Program-made: the position numbers and the translations under genes
Shown: piece after piece, positions 1-7,984 of the stretch
Position numbering within the stretch: position 1 is the first letter of the stretch
Layout: each line of letters begins with the position of its first letter
From: Cytobacillus oceanisediminis 2691
Lineage (GTDB): Bacteria; Bacillota; Bacilli; Bacillales; Cytobacillaceae
Assembly (NCBI RefSeq): GCF_000294775.2
Contig: NZ_CP015506.1
Span: forward strand, 3,571,501-3,635,500
Reading direction: 5' to 3'
Length of the DNA stretch: 64,000 nucleotides
The notes under the pieces: model-generated
What the model saw: the letters and a program-made list of their open reading frames with translations, nothing else
Databases searched by the model: none
What the model was told of the DNA's origin: nothing

Positions 1-135
1 AAGATCCGAAATTGATATTATTTTCATCCTTCAGTAAATTTGCTGCCAGTTTTTCTACAGCCTCGGAATTATACCGATTCTTATTGCTTGCCGGTTTTTC
101 AGATGAATTCTGCTGTTCTGGTTTATTTTCCTCCA
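1..135 (-). CDS. Partial hypothetical protein, N-terminal part only
   Basis: A minus-strand reading frame starts with ATG at 135 and stays open to the window edge, so the C-terminus is missing. The 45 visible residues are hydrophilic and rich in Glu, Asn, Lys and Ser, beginning MEENKPEQQNSSEKPASNKN. No membrane segment or known motif is visible. An AGGACGGGA stretch a few bases upstream could serve as a ribosome site. I do not recognise the family. It is the last gene before the 46-aa membrane peptide to its right, which is also on the minus strand. Confidence 0.45.
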
Positions 136-235
136 TTTTTATCCCGTCCTTCTTCGTTTTCACTCACTATTCTATGAAACTGCAGTATATTTGGAATGGA
201 CAAACATACAGGATTAAAAGATTTTATTTTTTCAT

Positions 236-265
236 ACGAAAAACCCTGGAAATATACCAGGGTTT
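236..265 (-). terminator. Rho-independent terminator after the 46-aa peptide
   Basis: A 9-bp perfect stem (241-249 with 257-265, AAACCCTGG) with a 7-base loop is followed on the minus strand by a T-rich run. It lies 14 bases beyond the stop codon of the 46-aa peptide gene. Confidence 0.75.
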
Positions 266-278
266 CTGTAATTTTTCT

Positions 279-419
279 TTAAGCGTCATTTGCAGAGCAT
301 CCCAAAAGGCTGCAAATTGCCTCCACGATGGCACCTTCTGCTGAAGGTACAAGAATGCTTGCCAAAAGTAATACAACGGCTAAAAGAATGACAATTAACA
401 CCGTTAATGGTTCTACCAT
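279..419 (-). CDS. 46-aa single-span membrane peptide
   Basis: ATG at 419 is preceded by a GGGGGG-type ribosome site and the frame closes with TAA at 279-281, directly before a terminator. The peptide begins MVEPLTVLIVILLAVVLLLA, so residues 5-26 form one hydrophobic helix. The short tail carries two cysteines in CSLLGC and ends SANDA. The size, ribosome site and terminator argue for a real gene. The role is unknown; a small membrane-inserted regulator or toxin-like peptide cannot be separated from sequence alone. Confidence 0.55.
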   Translation of the reverse strand: MVEPLTVLIVILLAVVLLLASILVPSAEGAIVEAICSLLGCSANDA

Positions 420-715
420 GATGATATCCCCCCTTTAAAGTCAATTAGCAAGGGAACCCTTACGTAGACATGTTATGTTTAAAATTTGGACATGCTTAAA
501 CTACTTTCCTATACTGAGAAAAAAGGGCGCTTGTCCATGGGGGATAACACTTAAATTTGAAAAAATGTCCATCCTATAAATTTAATTTTTTACTGTAAAG
601 CTATTAAAATTATGATTTGCAGAGATCATTAAAACTTAATTACTATATGAGAAAGCATATATTTCATCAGTTCCTAAGGGGAATTTAAGGCACCCTTGTA
701 AAACTATATGTAACA
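420..715. other. Gene-free AT-rich stretch
   Basis: No credible coding frame is seen here. It carries the ribosome site of the 46-aa peptide at its left edge, and several scattered copies of GTCCAT/GGACATG-like words of unclear meaning. It ends at the terminator of the PTS gene. Confidence 0.5.
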
Positions 716-748
716 AAAGCTGGCCCCCGTGACAGAGAGCCAGCTTTT
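716..748 (-). terminator. Hairpin after the PTS permease gene
   Basis: AAAGCTGGC and GCCAGCTTT form a 9-bp stem around a 14-base loop just beyond the PTS stop codon. The following T run is short, so termination may be incomplete. Confidence 0.6.
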
Positions 749-751
749 CAT

Positions 752-2128
752 TTACTTCTTTTTCAATTCATTTGCCAGAAATTCAACATCCGTTCCAACA
801 ATAACCTGCAGACTGGTTTTGCTGAGCTTTATTACCCCTTTTGCCCCCAGCTGTTTTAAATGCCCTTCATCAACCAGAGCTATATCTTTCACCTTTAAAC
901 GAAGGCGGGTTACACAATTATCGATTTCTTCAAGATTTTCTCTGCCGCCCAAAGCCTCCAGATAAGCATCTGCCGCTTCAGCATAGTTGCCTTTAATAGC
1001 GGTATTCCCTTCAAATTCACCTTCAATTTCATCTTCCCTTCCCGGCGTTTTCAAATCCAGTTTCTTAATGAGGAAATAGAAAACCACAAAATACAGAAGG
1101 CCATAAAGGAGCCCTATTCCCGCAAGCAGCACTGGCTTCTGGGCAATGCCGAAGTTTAGAATATAATCCAGGGCGCCTGCTGAGAACCCGAACCCATGAT
1201 GAATATCCAGCGCATAGGAAATGGACATAGCCAAACCTGTTAAAATAGCATGAATAAAATATAGTACCGGTGATAAGAACATAAATAAGAATTCAATCGG
1301 CTCTGTAATACCGGTCAGGAAGGAAGTAAATGCGAGGCCTGCCATCGCCCCTGCCACCGCTTTCCTCCTTTCCTTTTTAGCAGCTGCAACCATGGCAAAA
1401 GCAGCGCCCGGCAGACCAAACATCATGATCGGGAAGAATCCTGTCATGAAAATTCCTGCAGATGGATCTTTTGCAAGGAAGCGCCATAAGTCTCCTTTAA
1501 TGACATCCCCGGCTGCATTAGTAAACTCACCAAACTCAAACCAGACAAGCGTGTTCAATATATGATGGAGCCCAACCGGAATTAATAATCGGTTGAGGAA
1601 TCCGAAGACTCCAACACCTGCGGCACCTGCACCAATAATCCAATCGCCCACACCGTTAATGCCTGCCTGGACCGGCGGCCATACATACCCGAACAAAAAT
1701 GCAATGACAATCATAACAAGTGATGTGATAATGGGCACGAACCGTTTTCCTCCAAAGAAACCAAGCCATTCCGGCAGCCTAATATCATGATATTTATTGT
1801 ATAATAGCCCTGCAATAATACCTGAAATGATTCCCCCAAAAACACCCATATTGACCGTTTCGTTTATCGCTGCGGCACCTTCAGTCAGCACAAAATAACC
1901 CACTGCACCGGCGAGGGCAGCGGCCCCGCTGCCATCCTTAGAAAAACCGATGGCAATCCCGATGGCAAACAAGAGAGCCAAATGGCCAAACACAGCATTC
2001 CCGGCTGCAGATATAAACGGAATGCCTAAAAGGTCATCCTGTCCCAGCCTAAGCAAAAGTGCAGCAGCAGGCATGACTGCAATCGGCAGCATTAAAGACT
2101 TGCCAATCTTTTGTAAAAACCCCAACAT
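752..2128 (-). CDS. nagP: PTS N-acetylglucosamine-type permease, EIICB
   Basis: This is a phosphotransferase sugar permease that imports and phosphorylates an amino sugar, probably GlcNAc. The EIIC membrane domain comes first (about residues 1-360, starting MLGFLQKIGKSLMLPIAVMP and containing the ITEPIEF signature). A linker follows, then an EIIB domain whose phosphocysteine lies in IDNCVTRLR near residue 405. The C-then-B order and the 458-aa length fit NagE/NagP; the MurNAc permease MurP has B before C. An AAGAGGTG ribosome site precedes the ATG. It sits last in an operon with amiE, nagZ and namZ, so it probably brings in the sugar those enzymes release. There is no EIIA domain; a general EIIA must supply phosphate. 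Confidence 0.85.
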   Translation of the reverse strand: MLGFLQKIGKSLMLPIAVMPAAALLLRLGQDDLLGIPFISAAGNAVFGHLALLFAIGIAIGFSKDGSGAAALAGAVGYFVLTEGAAAINETVNMGVFGGIISGIIAGLLYNKYHDIRLPEWLGFFGGKRFVPIITSLVMIVIAFLFGYVWPPVQAGINGVGDWIIGAGAAGVGVFGFLNRLLIPVGLHHILNTLVWFEFGEFTNAAGDVIKGDLWRFLAKDPSAGIFMTGFFPIMMFGLPGAAFAMVAAAKKERRKAVAGAMAGLAFTSFLTGITEPIEFLFMFLSPVLYFIHAILTGLAMSISYALDIHHGFGFSAGALDYILNFGIAQKPVLLAGIGLLYGLLYFVVFYFLIKKLDLKTPGREDEIEGEFEGNTAIKGNYAEAADAYLEALGGRENLEEIDNCVTRLRLKVKDIALVDEGHLKQLGAKGVIKLSKTSLQVIVGTDVEFLANELKKK

Positions 2129-2227
2129 TTTTACACACCTCTTTCTGCATGGATTATTACATAATATGAACAGGCTTTATAATTCAGTACCAGGCACTAT
2201 CAGTATTATGCCGACCCGCCATATAAT

Positions 2228-2263
2228 AAAAAAAGAACCCGGGGCATTTTGCCGCCAAGTTCT
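2228..2263 (-). terminator. Imperfect terminator between namZ and nagP
   Basis: An AGAAC/GTTCT stem extended by a mismatched GC-rich stem is followed on the minus strand by seven Ts. It lies 12 bases after the namZ stop, so expression of the permease could be reduced by partial termination. Confidence 0.5.
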
Positions 2264-2274
2264 TTCCTGCGAGT

Positions 2275-3534
2275 TTAATAGAGTAAATATTCTTCACGTG
2301 TCTTATTGAATTGTTTTAATTCTTTCTGCCATTTGGAGGAGATTTCTTCAACTGGCTCCCCTTCCTCAATGTCTTCACGGACCCAGCCATTGCCCAGCAG
2401 ATTGTCAAAGAATGAAATTCCTGCACTGTTCTCGGCACGGAATTCGAAGTCTTCCGGATACATATCATGGATCGCCTTCACGATATGAAGTCCGGTCTCG
2501 ACAGGCTTGAATGCATCGCGATGTGTAACATGAATTTGAATCCCATGTGAAAGCTGTCCTGCATGCTTAGAGAAGCTTGGTGTAAACGAAGCAGCTCTGA
2601 AGGTTACCCCCGGAAGATTAAGACTGTTCAAATGGCCAGCCAAATCATCAGCGTTGATAAATGGAGCACCAATTAATTCAAACGGCTTCGTTGTTCCGCG
2701 TCCCTCAGAAACATTCGTCCCTTCAATCAATGCAGCTCCCGGATATACTAAAGCAGTTTCTAAAGTGGGCATATTAGGGGACGGCATGACAAACGGAAGG
2801 CTGGTGTCATCATAATACATTTCCCGCTTCCAGCCATTCATTTTGACAACAGTTAAATCTGCACCAATTTCGAACTCTTCATTGAATAATTCGGCCAATT
2901 CACCTACAGTCATCCCATGCCGGAGCGGGATCGAATAATTCCCCACAAATGAGGAATACTTCATATCAAGCACAGGTCCTTCAACCTTTGTTCCACCTTG
3001 AGGATTTGGCCTGTCCAGCACGATGAAAGGGATATTGTTTTCTTTTGCTGCTTCCATTGCATATGCCATTGTGTATATATACGTGTAGAAACGTGTTCCT
3101 ACATCCTGGATATCAAACAGGAGCACATCGATATTTTCCAGCATTTCAGGCGTAGGCTTCTTGGTTTTTCCGTATAAGCTGTAAACAGGAAGCCCTGTCT
3201 TTTCATCGATATAATACTCAACATATTCTCCCGCCTGTGCACTTCCGCGGACTCCATGTTCCGGACCATATAAAGCTGTTAACTCCACATCGGGATCATT
3301 GTGCAGAATATCGACAATGCTGTTCAAATTCTGGTCTACCCCAGTCGGGTTTGTAATTAAGCCCACTCTTTTCCCTTCTATGAGATCCTTCTTATCATTT
3401 AAAAGAACTTCAACTCCCAGCTCGAATTTCTTTTTCTTGCCTTTTCCTTTGCCATTGCCGTTATCTGCAAGCACAACAGTCAATGAAGAGAGTACGAGAA
3501 TCATTGTCAAAAATCCCATAAACCATTTCTTCAT
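2275..3534 (-). CDS. namZ: Exo-beta-N-acetylmuramidase NamZ (DUF1343)
   Basis: NamZ (B. subtilis YbbC, DUF1343) removes MurNAc from the non-reducing end of peptidoglycan fragments outside the cell. The first 23 residues are a Sec signal peptide (MKKWFMGFLTMILVLSSLTV, then VLA). A short Gly/Lys-rich segment follows, then the DUF1343 domain, with LYGPEHGVRG, DIQDVGTRFYTYIYT and VLDRPNPQGG typical of the family. Its 419 aa match the usual length. AAGGAGG lies ideally before the ATG. It follows nagZ, separated by a dispersed repeat, and precedes the PTS gene. Together the neighbours form the NagZ-AmiE-NamZ recycling set known from B. subtilis, in a different order. Confidence 0.88.
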   Translation of the reverse strand: MKKWFMGFLTMILVLSSLTVVLADNGNGKGKGKKKKFELGVEVLLNDKKDLIEGKRVGLITNPTGVDQNLNSIVDILHNDPDVELTALYGPEHGVRGSAQAGEYVEYYIDEKTGLPVYSLYGKTKKPTPEMLENIDVLLFDIQDVGTRFYTYIYTMAYAMEAAKENNIPFIVLDRPNPQGGTKVEGPVLDMKYSSFVGNYSIPLRHGMTVGELAELFNEEFEIGADLTVVKMNGWKREMYYDDTSLPFVMPSPNMPTLETALVYPGAALIEGTNVSEGRGTTKPFELIGAPFINADDLAGHLNSLNLPGVTFRAASFTPSFSKHAGQLSHGIQIHVTHRDAFKPVETGLHIVKAIHDMYPEDFEFRAENSAGISFFDNLLGNGWVREDIEEGEPVEEISSKWQKELKQFNKTREEYLLY

Positions 3535-3553
3535 ATATTTTCCCTCCTTGATC

Positions 3554-3630
3554 AGAAAAGCGGAAGCTCCTTGCCCATCCCCTACATCTTGGTGGGGAAG
3601 GGGGTGGAGCTAGAAAGCTTCTAAAATTCC
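3554..3630 (+). repeat. Dispersed intergenic repeat, copy A
   Basis: This is a short member of a family with five copies in the window. It opens with AGAAAAGCGGAAGC and ends near GAGCTAGAAAGCTTC. Inner complementary blocks (CCATCCCC with GGGGAAGG) can fold. It lies between nagZ and namZ inside the operon. Confidence 0.65.
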
Positions 3631-3721
3631 AACGATAAAAATTCTACTAATATTAAGAATGAAGGCACAGGCAAAACCCTAGGCTGCCTGTACCCCTTCC
3701 TATTTAAAAATAGCAGTGTGC

Positions 3722-5836
3722 TTAATAGCTCAATCCATGGCCAAATTCAAATAAAACACTGCCATCTGGACCCGGAATTGTTACAGGCAATTTACCTGAA
3801 GGATTAACCTGGCCAAAAACAACACCTGCAGATGCATCAAAGCTTGCCGTCCTGAATCCGTATTGCGCAATGTAGGCATCAACTTCCGGATAAGCCATGA
3901 TGTCATATGGGTTACGGATGCCAACCGAAATGACTGGAGCTTCTGATTCAGCAATGATGGAATTAACCATTTTCATCTGAGCGCTGTCCGGTGAGCGGCC
4001 TGATACATTAAACGTATAGGAGCCCACAATAACAGCACTGGCATTCCTGATTTGCTGCTTCTGCTCTTCCGTTAATGCATAGCTTGAGGTTTGGATGACC
4101 GTTGTGTTTGCATGAAACTTACTGATTGCGTTCTTTAAGTCTGCAATATACGTATTGCCGACAACGACTATATTATCTTCAGGAGATAATTGCAGCGGCA
4201 GTGCATCTCTTTCATTTTTAACCAATGTGACTGAACGTTCAGCTGCTTCTTTTTCTATTTGTTTATGTTCTTCTGATCCAACAATCTCAAGTGCGTTTGC
4301 AATTTTTTCATCGATCGGCTGTGGTGTCTCTTCTTTAATAATTCCCCGCTTTATTTTCAGAGTTAAAATTCGTTCAACTGATGATTCAATGCGTTTTTCT
4401 GATATTTCTCCATTCTCCACAGCATTCAATAGCCCTTCCGCAACTTCCTGAAGGCCAACAGGCATTAGCACAATATCTGTTCCAGCTTTTACTGCTCGAA
4501 TGGCCGCGTCAACTGGTCCAAAATGTTCGGCAATGGCATTCATATTCATTGCGTCTGTTGTAATAACACCATCATAGCCCATTTCTTCCCTCATAAGTTC
4601 TGTCAGCACTTTATGGGAAAGTGTGGCCGGAACTGCAATTTCCTCACCAGTTTTTTTCGAGATTGCTTTTGTATCATCAATCTTAGGGAAGGTAACATGT
4701 GCTGTCATGATCGCATCAATCCCTGCTTCCATTCCCTTTTGGAAAGGATACAATTCAACTTCTTTTAGACGTTCTTTGTCATGTGGGACTTCAGGCAATC
4801 CAAGATGGGAGTCTACTGCTGTATCTCCATGTCCGGGAAAGTGCTTTGCTGTAGCGGCAACACCTGCTGATTGCAATCCTTCGGTATAAGCAACACCCAT
4901 GTCAGCGACAAGCTGCGGGTCCTCACCAAATGAACGAACGCCAATTACCGGATTGTCGGGATTATTATTTACATCCATGACAGGCGCAAAGTTCATATTT
5001 ATGCCGAGTGATGCCAGTTCCTCTCCAATCGCCTTGCCGACCTTTCGGGAAATTTCTTCAGAACGGGCAGCTCCTAACGCCATATTGCCAGGCATGTCCG
5101 TTCCTGATTGAAGACGTGTAACAATTCCGCCTTCCTGGTCAATCGTCATTAATAAGCCGAATTTATCGGCAGCTTTCTGATAGTCTGAAACCAGTGAGGC
5201 TGTCTGTTCTGTTGTCACCACATTTTCACGGAATAATATGACCCCGCCAAGATGATAATCTTTTACCAGCTTCTCAATTTCCGGCAGCATTTCAGTGACA
5301 TTTTTCCCCTTCCAGGTGCGGAAATCAGGCATCAGCATCTGGCCGACCTTTTCTTCAATGGACATGTTTTTCACTGCTCGGCTAATAAGATCATACCGTT
5401 TCCCATGCTCCTTAATGATTTTCACTTTAAAAGCTGGCTTGCCCTTGCTGTGCTTTTTGCCGTCAGGTTTTATTTGAAGTGCAATACGGTCCTTATATAC
5501 TCCGTCCGTTACACTGATGAAGGTTTTTCCTGGCTTCCCCATTAAGGTGATATTCCCCGCCTGATCAACTGCTGCAACATTTTTATTTGAAGATTTCCAT
5601 TTCACACCATCTGAAATCCCCATGAAATGGCCTTCTTTATAGACATGAAGCGCCTTTAATTGAAATGCTTCTCCACTAATTTCCGTACTGACATCAGGCA
5701 CATTCTGAAGGATGATTAAATCCTTTGCTGCACTTTCTGCAGAGGCTTGTTTCAAGGTTCCTCCGATCCATAACTGTGAAACGGCAAGTGTAATTGCGAG
5801 AAGGGAAATGAACATTATTTTACGGGCTTTAACCAT
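3722..5836 (-). CDS. nagZ: Secreted beta-N-acetylglucosaminidase NagZ (GH3)
   Basis: NagZ releases terminal GlcNAc from muropeptides. A signal peptide occupies about the first 35 residues. An Ig-like (BIG2-type) domain follows (around VKWKSSNKNVAAVD), then the GH3 TIM barrel from about residue 155 and a second alpha/beta domain to the C-terminus. The diagnostic loop KHFPGHGDTAVDSH near residue 335 holds the His-Asp dyad, and VITTDAMNM holds the expected Asp nucleophile. The frame could start nine bases upstream at a GTG, but the ATG at 5836 has better-placed ribosome sequence. At about 704 aa it is longer than B. subtilis NagZ (about 640 aa), mainly through the N-terminal Ig-like domain, which may bind the cell wall. 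Confidence 0.9.
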   Translation of the reverse strand: MVKARKIMFISLLAITLAVSQLWIGGTLKQASAESAAKDLIILQNVPDVSTEISGEAFQLKALHVYKEGHFMGISDGVKWKSSNKNVAAVDQAGNITLMGKPGKTFISVTDGVYKDRIALQIKPDGKKHSKGKPAFKVKIIKEHGKRYDLISRAVKNMSIEEKVGQMLMPDFRTWKGKNVTEMLPEIEKLVKDYHLGGVILFRENVVTTEQTASLVSDYQKAADKFGLLMTIDQEGGIVTRLQSGTDMPGNMALGAARSEEISRKVGKAIGEELASLGINMNFAPVMDVNNNPDNPVIGVRSFGEDPQLVADMGVAYTEGLQSAGVAATAKHFPGHGDTAVDSHLGLPEVPHDKERLKEVELYPFQKGMEAGIDAIMTAHVTFPKIDDTKAISKKTGEEIAVPATLSHKVLTELMREEMGYDGVITTDAMNMNAIAEHFGPVDAAIRAVKAGTDIVLMPVGLQEVAEGLLNAVENGEISEKRIESSVERILTLKIKRGIIKEETPQPIDEKIANALEIVGSEEHKQIEKEAAERSVTLVKNERDALPLQLSPEDNIVVVGNTYIADLKNAISKFHANTTVIQTSSYALTEEQKQQIRNASAVIVGSYTFNVSGRSPDSAQMKMVNSIIAESEAPVISVGIRNPYDIMAYPEVDAYIAQYGFRTASFDASAGVVFGQVNPSGKLPVTIPGPDGSVLFEFGHGLSY

Positions 5837-5905
5837 TTCTTCCACCGTCCTTACTGCATTAATTTCATATGCTCTTAAGCTTACTTTTCACTAAAAAATC
5901 GAATG

Positions 5906-7615
5906 CTAGTAATTTCTTTTTTTCCACCCGTTTCCTGAGAAGGCAGGCGTCACTTTTTGGCCATCTGAAAGTCTGAGTTTTACATTATCTACATACCAGC
6001 CTCTGCCGTTTACTGTACTGTCTGTCTGGTATCGGAATCGAATGTGGGAGGTTCCTGCAGGAATCGTTAATTTTTCGTTTTTCCAATCGATGCTGCTGCC
6101 TGTTAATGGCTGTGTCGCCTGTGTCCAATTGACGCCATCCTCTGATACCTCTACAAAGGCCATATCCGCATTGGTTTCAGTTCTGTACCAGGTATCAAAC
6201 GACAGGACCGCCTCTTCAGTGAGATCCACTTTAGCCGTTAAATTGTGCTGAATTTTATCTCCATATCCTGAGAACCAGGCATCTCCTTTTCCAGGGATTG
6301 CAAGAGGAATGGAATCTGCTACCTGTCTTGCAAATGCCCGCCTTGCAATATTCGTTGTAACCGTATTTCTTGATGGATGGACGCGATTTGTTAAGAGAAT
6401 CGCAATCGTGCCATTATTCCGGTTTATTACAATGGATGTACCAGTGTACCCTGTATGCCCAAGCGAAGTTCCCTCTGATAAGGCATCCATGAACCATCCC
6501 TGACCAAGCTCCCAGCCAAGGCCATGATCATTACCAGGAAATTGAGGAATCTGGTTTTGAATCAGCATTTTCACCGTCTCTTCCTTTAAAATCCGCTTGC
6601 CGCCATAACGCCCGTCATTCACATACATATGGGCAAGTTTAGCAAGATCGGATGCAGTGGAAAAGACACCTGCATGTCCGGCAACGCCATCAAGGGACCA
6701 GGCATTTTCATCATGAACTTCCCCCCAGACAATTCCCCTGCCGATAGCAGGCTGGTATTCCGTTGCCGCAATCCGGTGTTTCAAAGATTCAGGAGGATTA
6801 TACATCGTATCCTTCATACCGAGGGGGTTGGTTATCCGTTTTTTCACAAACTCATCCAGGCTTTGTCCTGACAGGCGTTCGATTATTGCGCCGAGCGTAA
6901 TCATATTCAAATCGCTGTATGTATACGCTTCACCCGGTTCATTGGCCAATGGATGTTTAAAAACGATTTGCATGCGATCGTCTCTGCTGCTCCCTTGTGA
7001 ATATAAAGGAATCCATGCAGTAAATCCTGAAGTATGTGTCATCAGCTGGCGAATTGTTACATTTTCCTTGCCGTTTTCAGCAAACTCTGGGATATATTTC
7101 GCAACAGGATCATCCAGCTGAAAACGGCCATCATCATACAATATCATCGCAGCAGTCGTTGTAAAAATCTTACTGATTGAAGCCAGATCAAAGATTGTAT
7201 CTTCCGTCATTTCAATCGGATTCTGCGCTTCAGTGAATTTATCATCCGTATAGCGGTAGGAATATCCGTATGAATCATGTTTGACAATATGGCCCCGCCT
7301 TGCGACAAAAGTGACAGCACCAGGCATGACACCTTCTGATATCATCTCTTCCATCAGCGGATCGATTTCATTGAGCGGCTGCTGAACCATTCCAGCTCCC
7401 GCCGCTGAACCTGGATGAAGAATAGGAGAAATCGGCCCGGGGCGATCCCATGAAAAAACCGGATGAATTTTGTGTTTCACATCTTTATGATTCTTCCTTT
7501 CCATTGTTGGCTTAACTCCTTCCGCGCCCTGCGCAGATGCCGGATATGCTGCCGGAATAAAGAGTGATGTGCTAAGTGCTGCTGATAGCGCAATAAGCTT
7601 TGTTTTATGTTTCAT
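5906..7615 (-). CDS. amiE: Secreted MurNAc-L-Ala amidase AmiE with extra C-terminal domain
   Basis: This is a serine beta-lactamase-fold enzyme like B. subtilis AmiE (YbbE), which cuts peptide stems from MurNAc. After a signal peptide (MKHKTKLIALSAALSTSLFI), the domain shows SISK (the SxxK nucleophile motif), YSDLN (YxN) and LGHTG (the KTG-like box). About 120 residues at the C-terminus form a separate beta-sandwich-like domain (WFSGYGDK to GRGWYVDNVKL) resembling exported binding domains. B. subtilis AmiE ends before it. Two starts are possible: ATG 7615 and ATG 7645, each with an AAAGGAGG site. I chose 7615 because it gives a clean signal peptide. It is the first gene of the recycling operon. 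Confidence 0.85.
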   Translation of the reverse strand: MKHKTKLIALSAALSTSLFIPAAYPASAQGAEGVKPTMERKNHKDVKHKIHPVFSWDRPGPISPILHPGSAAGAGMVQQPLNEIDPLMEEMISEGVMPGAVTFVARRGHIVKHDSYGYSYRYTDDKFTEAQNPIEMTEDTIFDLASISKIFTTTAAMILYDDGRFQLDDPVAKYIPEFAENGKENVTIRQLMTHTSGFTAWIPLYSQGSSRDDRMQIVFKHPLANEPGEAYTYSDLNMITLGAIIERLSGQSLDEFVKKRITNPLGMKDTMYNPPESLKHRIAATEYQPAIGRGIVWGEVHDENAWSLDGVAGHAGVFSTASDLAKLAHMYVNDGRYGGKRILKEETVKMLIQNQIPQFPGNDHGLGWELGQGWFMDALSEGTSLGHTGYTGTSIVINRNNGTIAILLTNRVHPSRNTVTTNIARRAFARQVADSIPLAIPGKGDAWFSGYGDKIQHNLTAKVDLTEEAVLSFDTWYRTETNADMAFVEVSEDGVNWTQATQPLTGSSIDWKNEKLTIPAGTSHIRFRYQTDSTVNGRGWYVDNVKLRLSDGQKVTPAFSGNGWKKRNY

Positions 7616-7668
7616 ACTGCCTCCTTTAATTTTATGAACTTTCATCAGCCAATAACCTCCTTTATGTT

Positions 7669-7722
7669 TGAAAGGGTTTACATACTGTAAGATTAATAGA
7701 GTTAGAGTATAGTTGTCTATAC
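7669..7722 (-). promoter_or_regulatory. Cre-like site and perfect dyad upstream of amiE
   Basis: TGAAAGGGTTTACA (7669-7682) matches the CcpA cre consensus except for one base. Further upstream, GTATAG-TTGT-CTATAC (7707-7722) is a perfect 6-4-6 inverted repeat; read on the minus strand it is flanked as TGGTATAGAC, like the half-sites of GntR-type amino-sugar regulators (NagR/DasR). A TATACT -10-like word overlaps the dyad. The rest of 7723-7950 shows no gene. Confidence 0.5.
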
Positions 7723-7952
7723 CACATAAGTCCTGTTCTAGTTAAAAACTTCCATATATTTAATTAAAACGATAGTTCTTTTTGACTATTCTGAAAATTA
7801 TGCATTTCATTGATTGACTCCATGATTTGTTTGCAGATTTCCCAAATTTCATTTGTAAAAATGAATGCTTGTTTGCTAGTTTTCTACTATTCTTTACATT
7901 TTTTCCAGGTTTGTTTGATGAAACAGTATTTTTGCATAAGTCTCCATTTAGA

Positions 7953-7984
7953 CAAAAAAGCAGAATCCATTACGGATTCTGCTT
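7953..7984 (-). terminator. Strong terminator after the ABC exporter gene
   Basis: AGCAGAATCC and GGATTCTGCT form a 10-bp perfect stem with a 5-base loop and a minus-strand T6 run, right at the ABC gene's stop codon. Confidence 0.9.
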
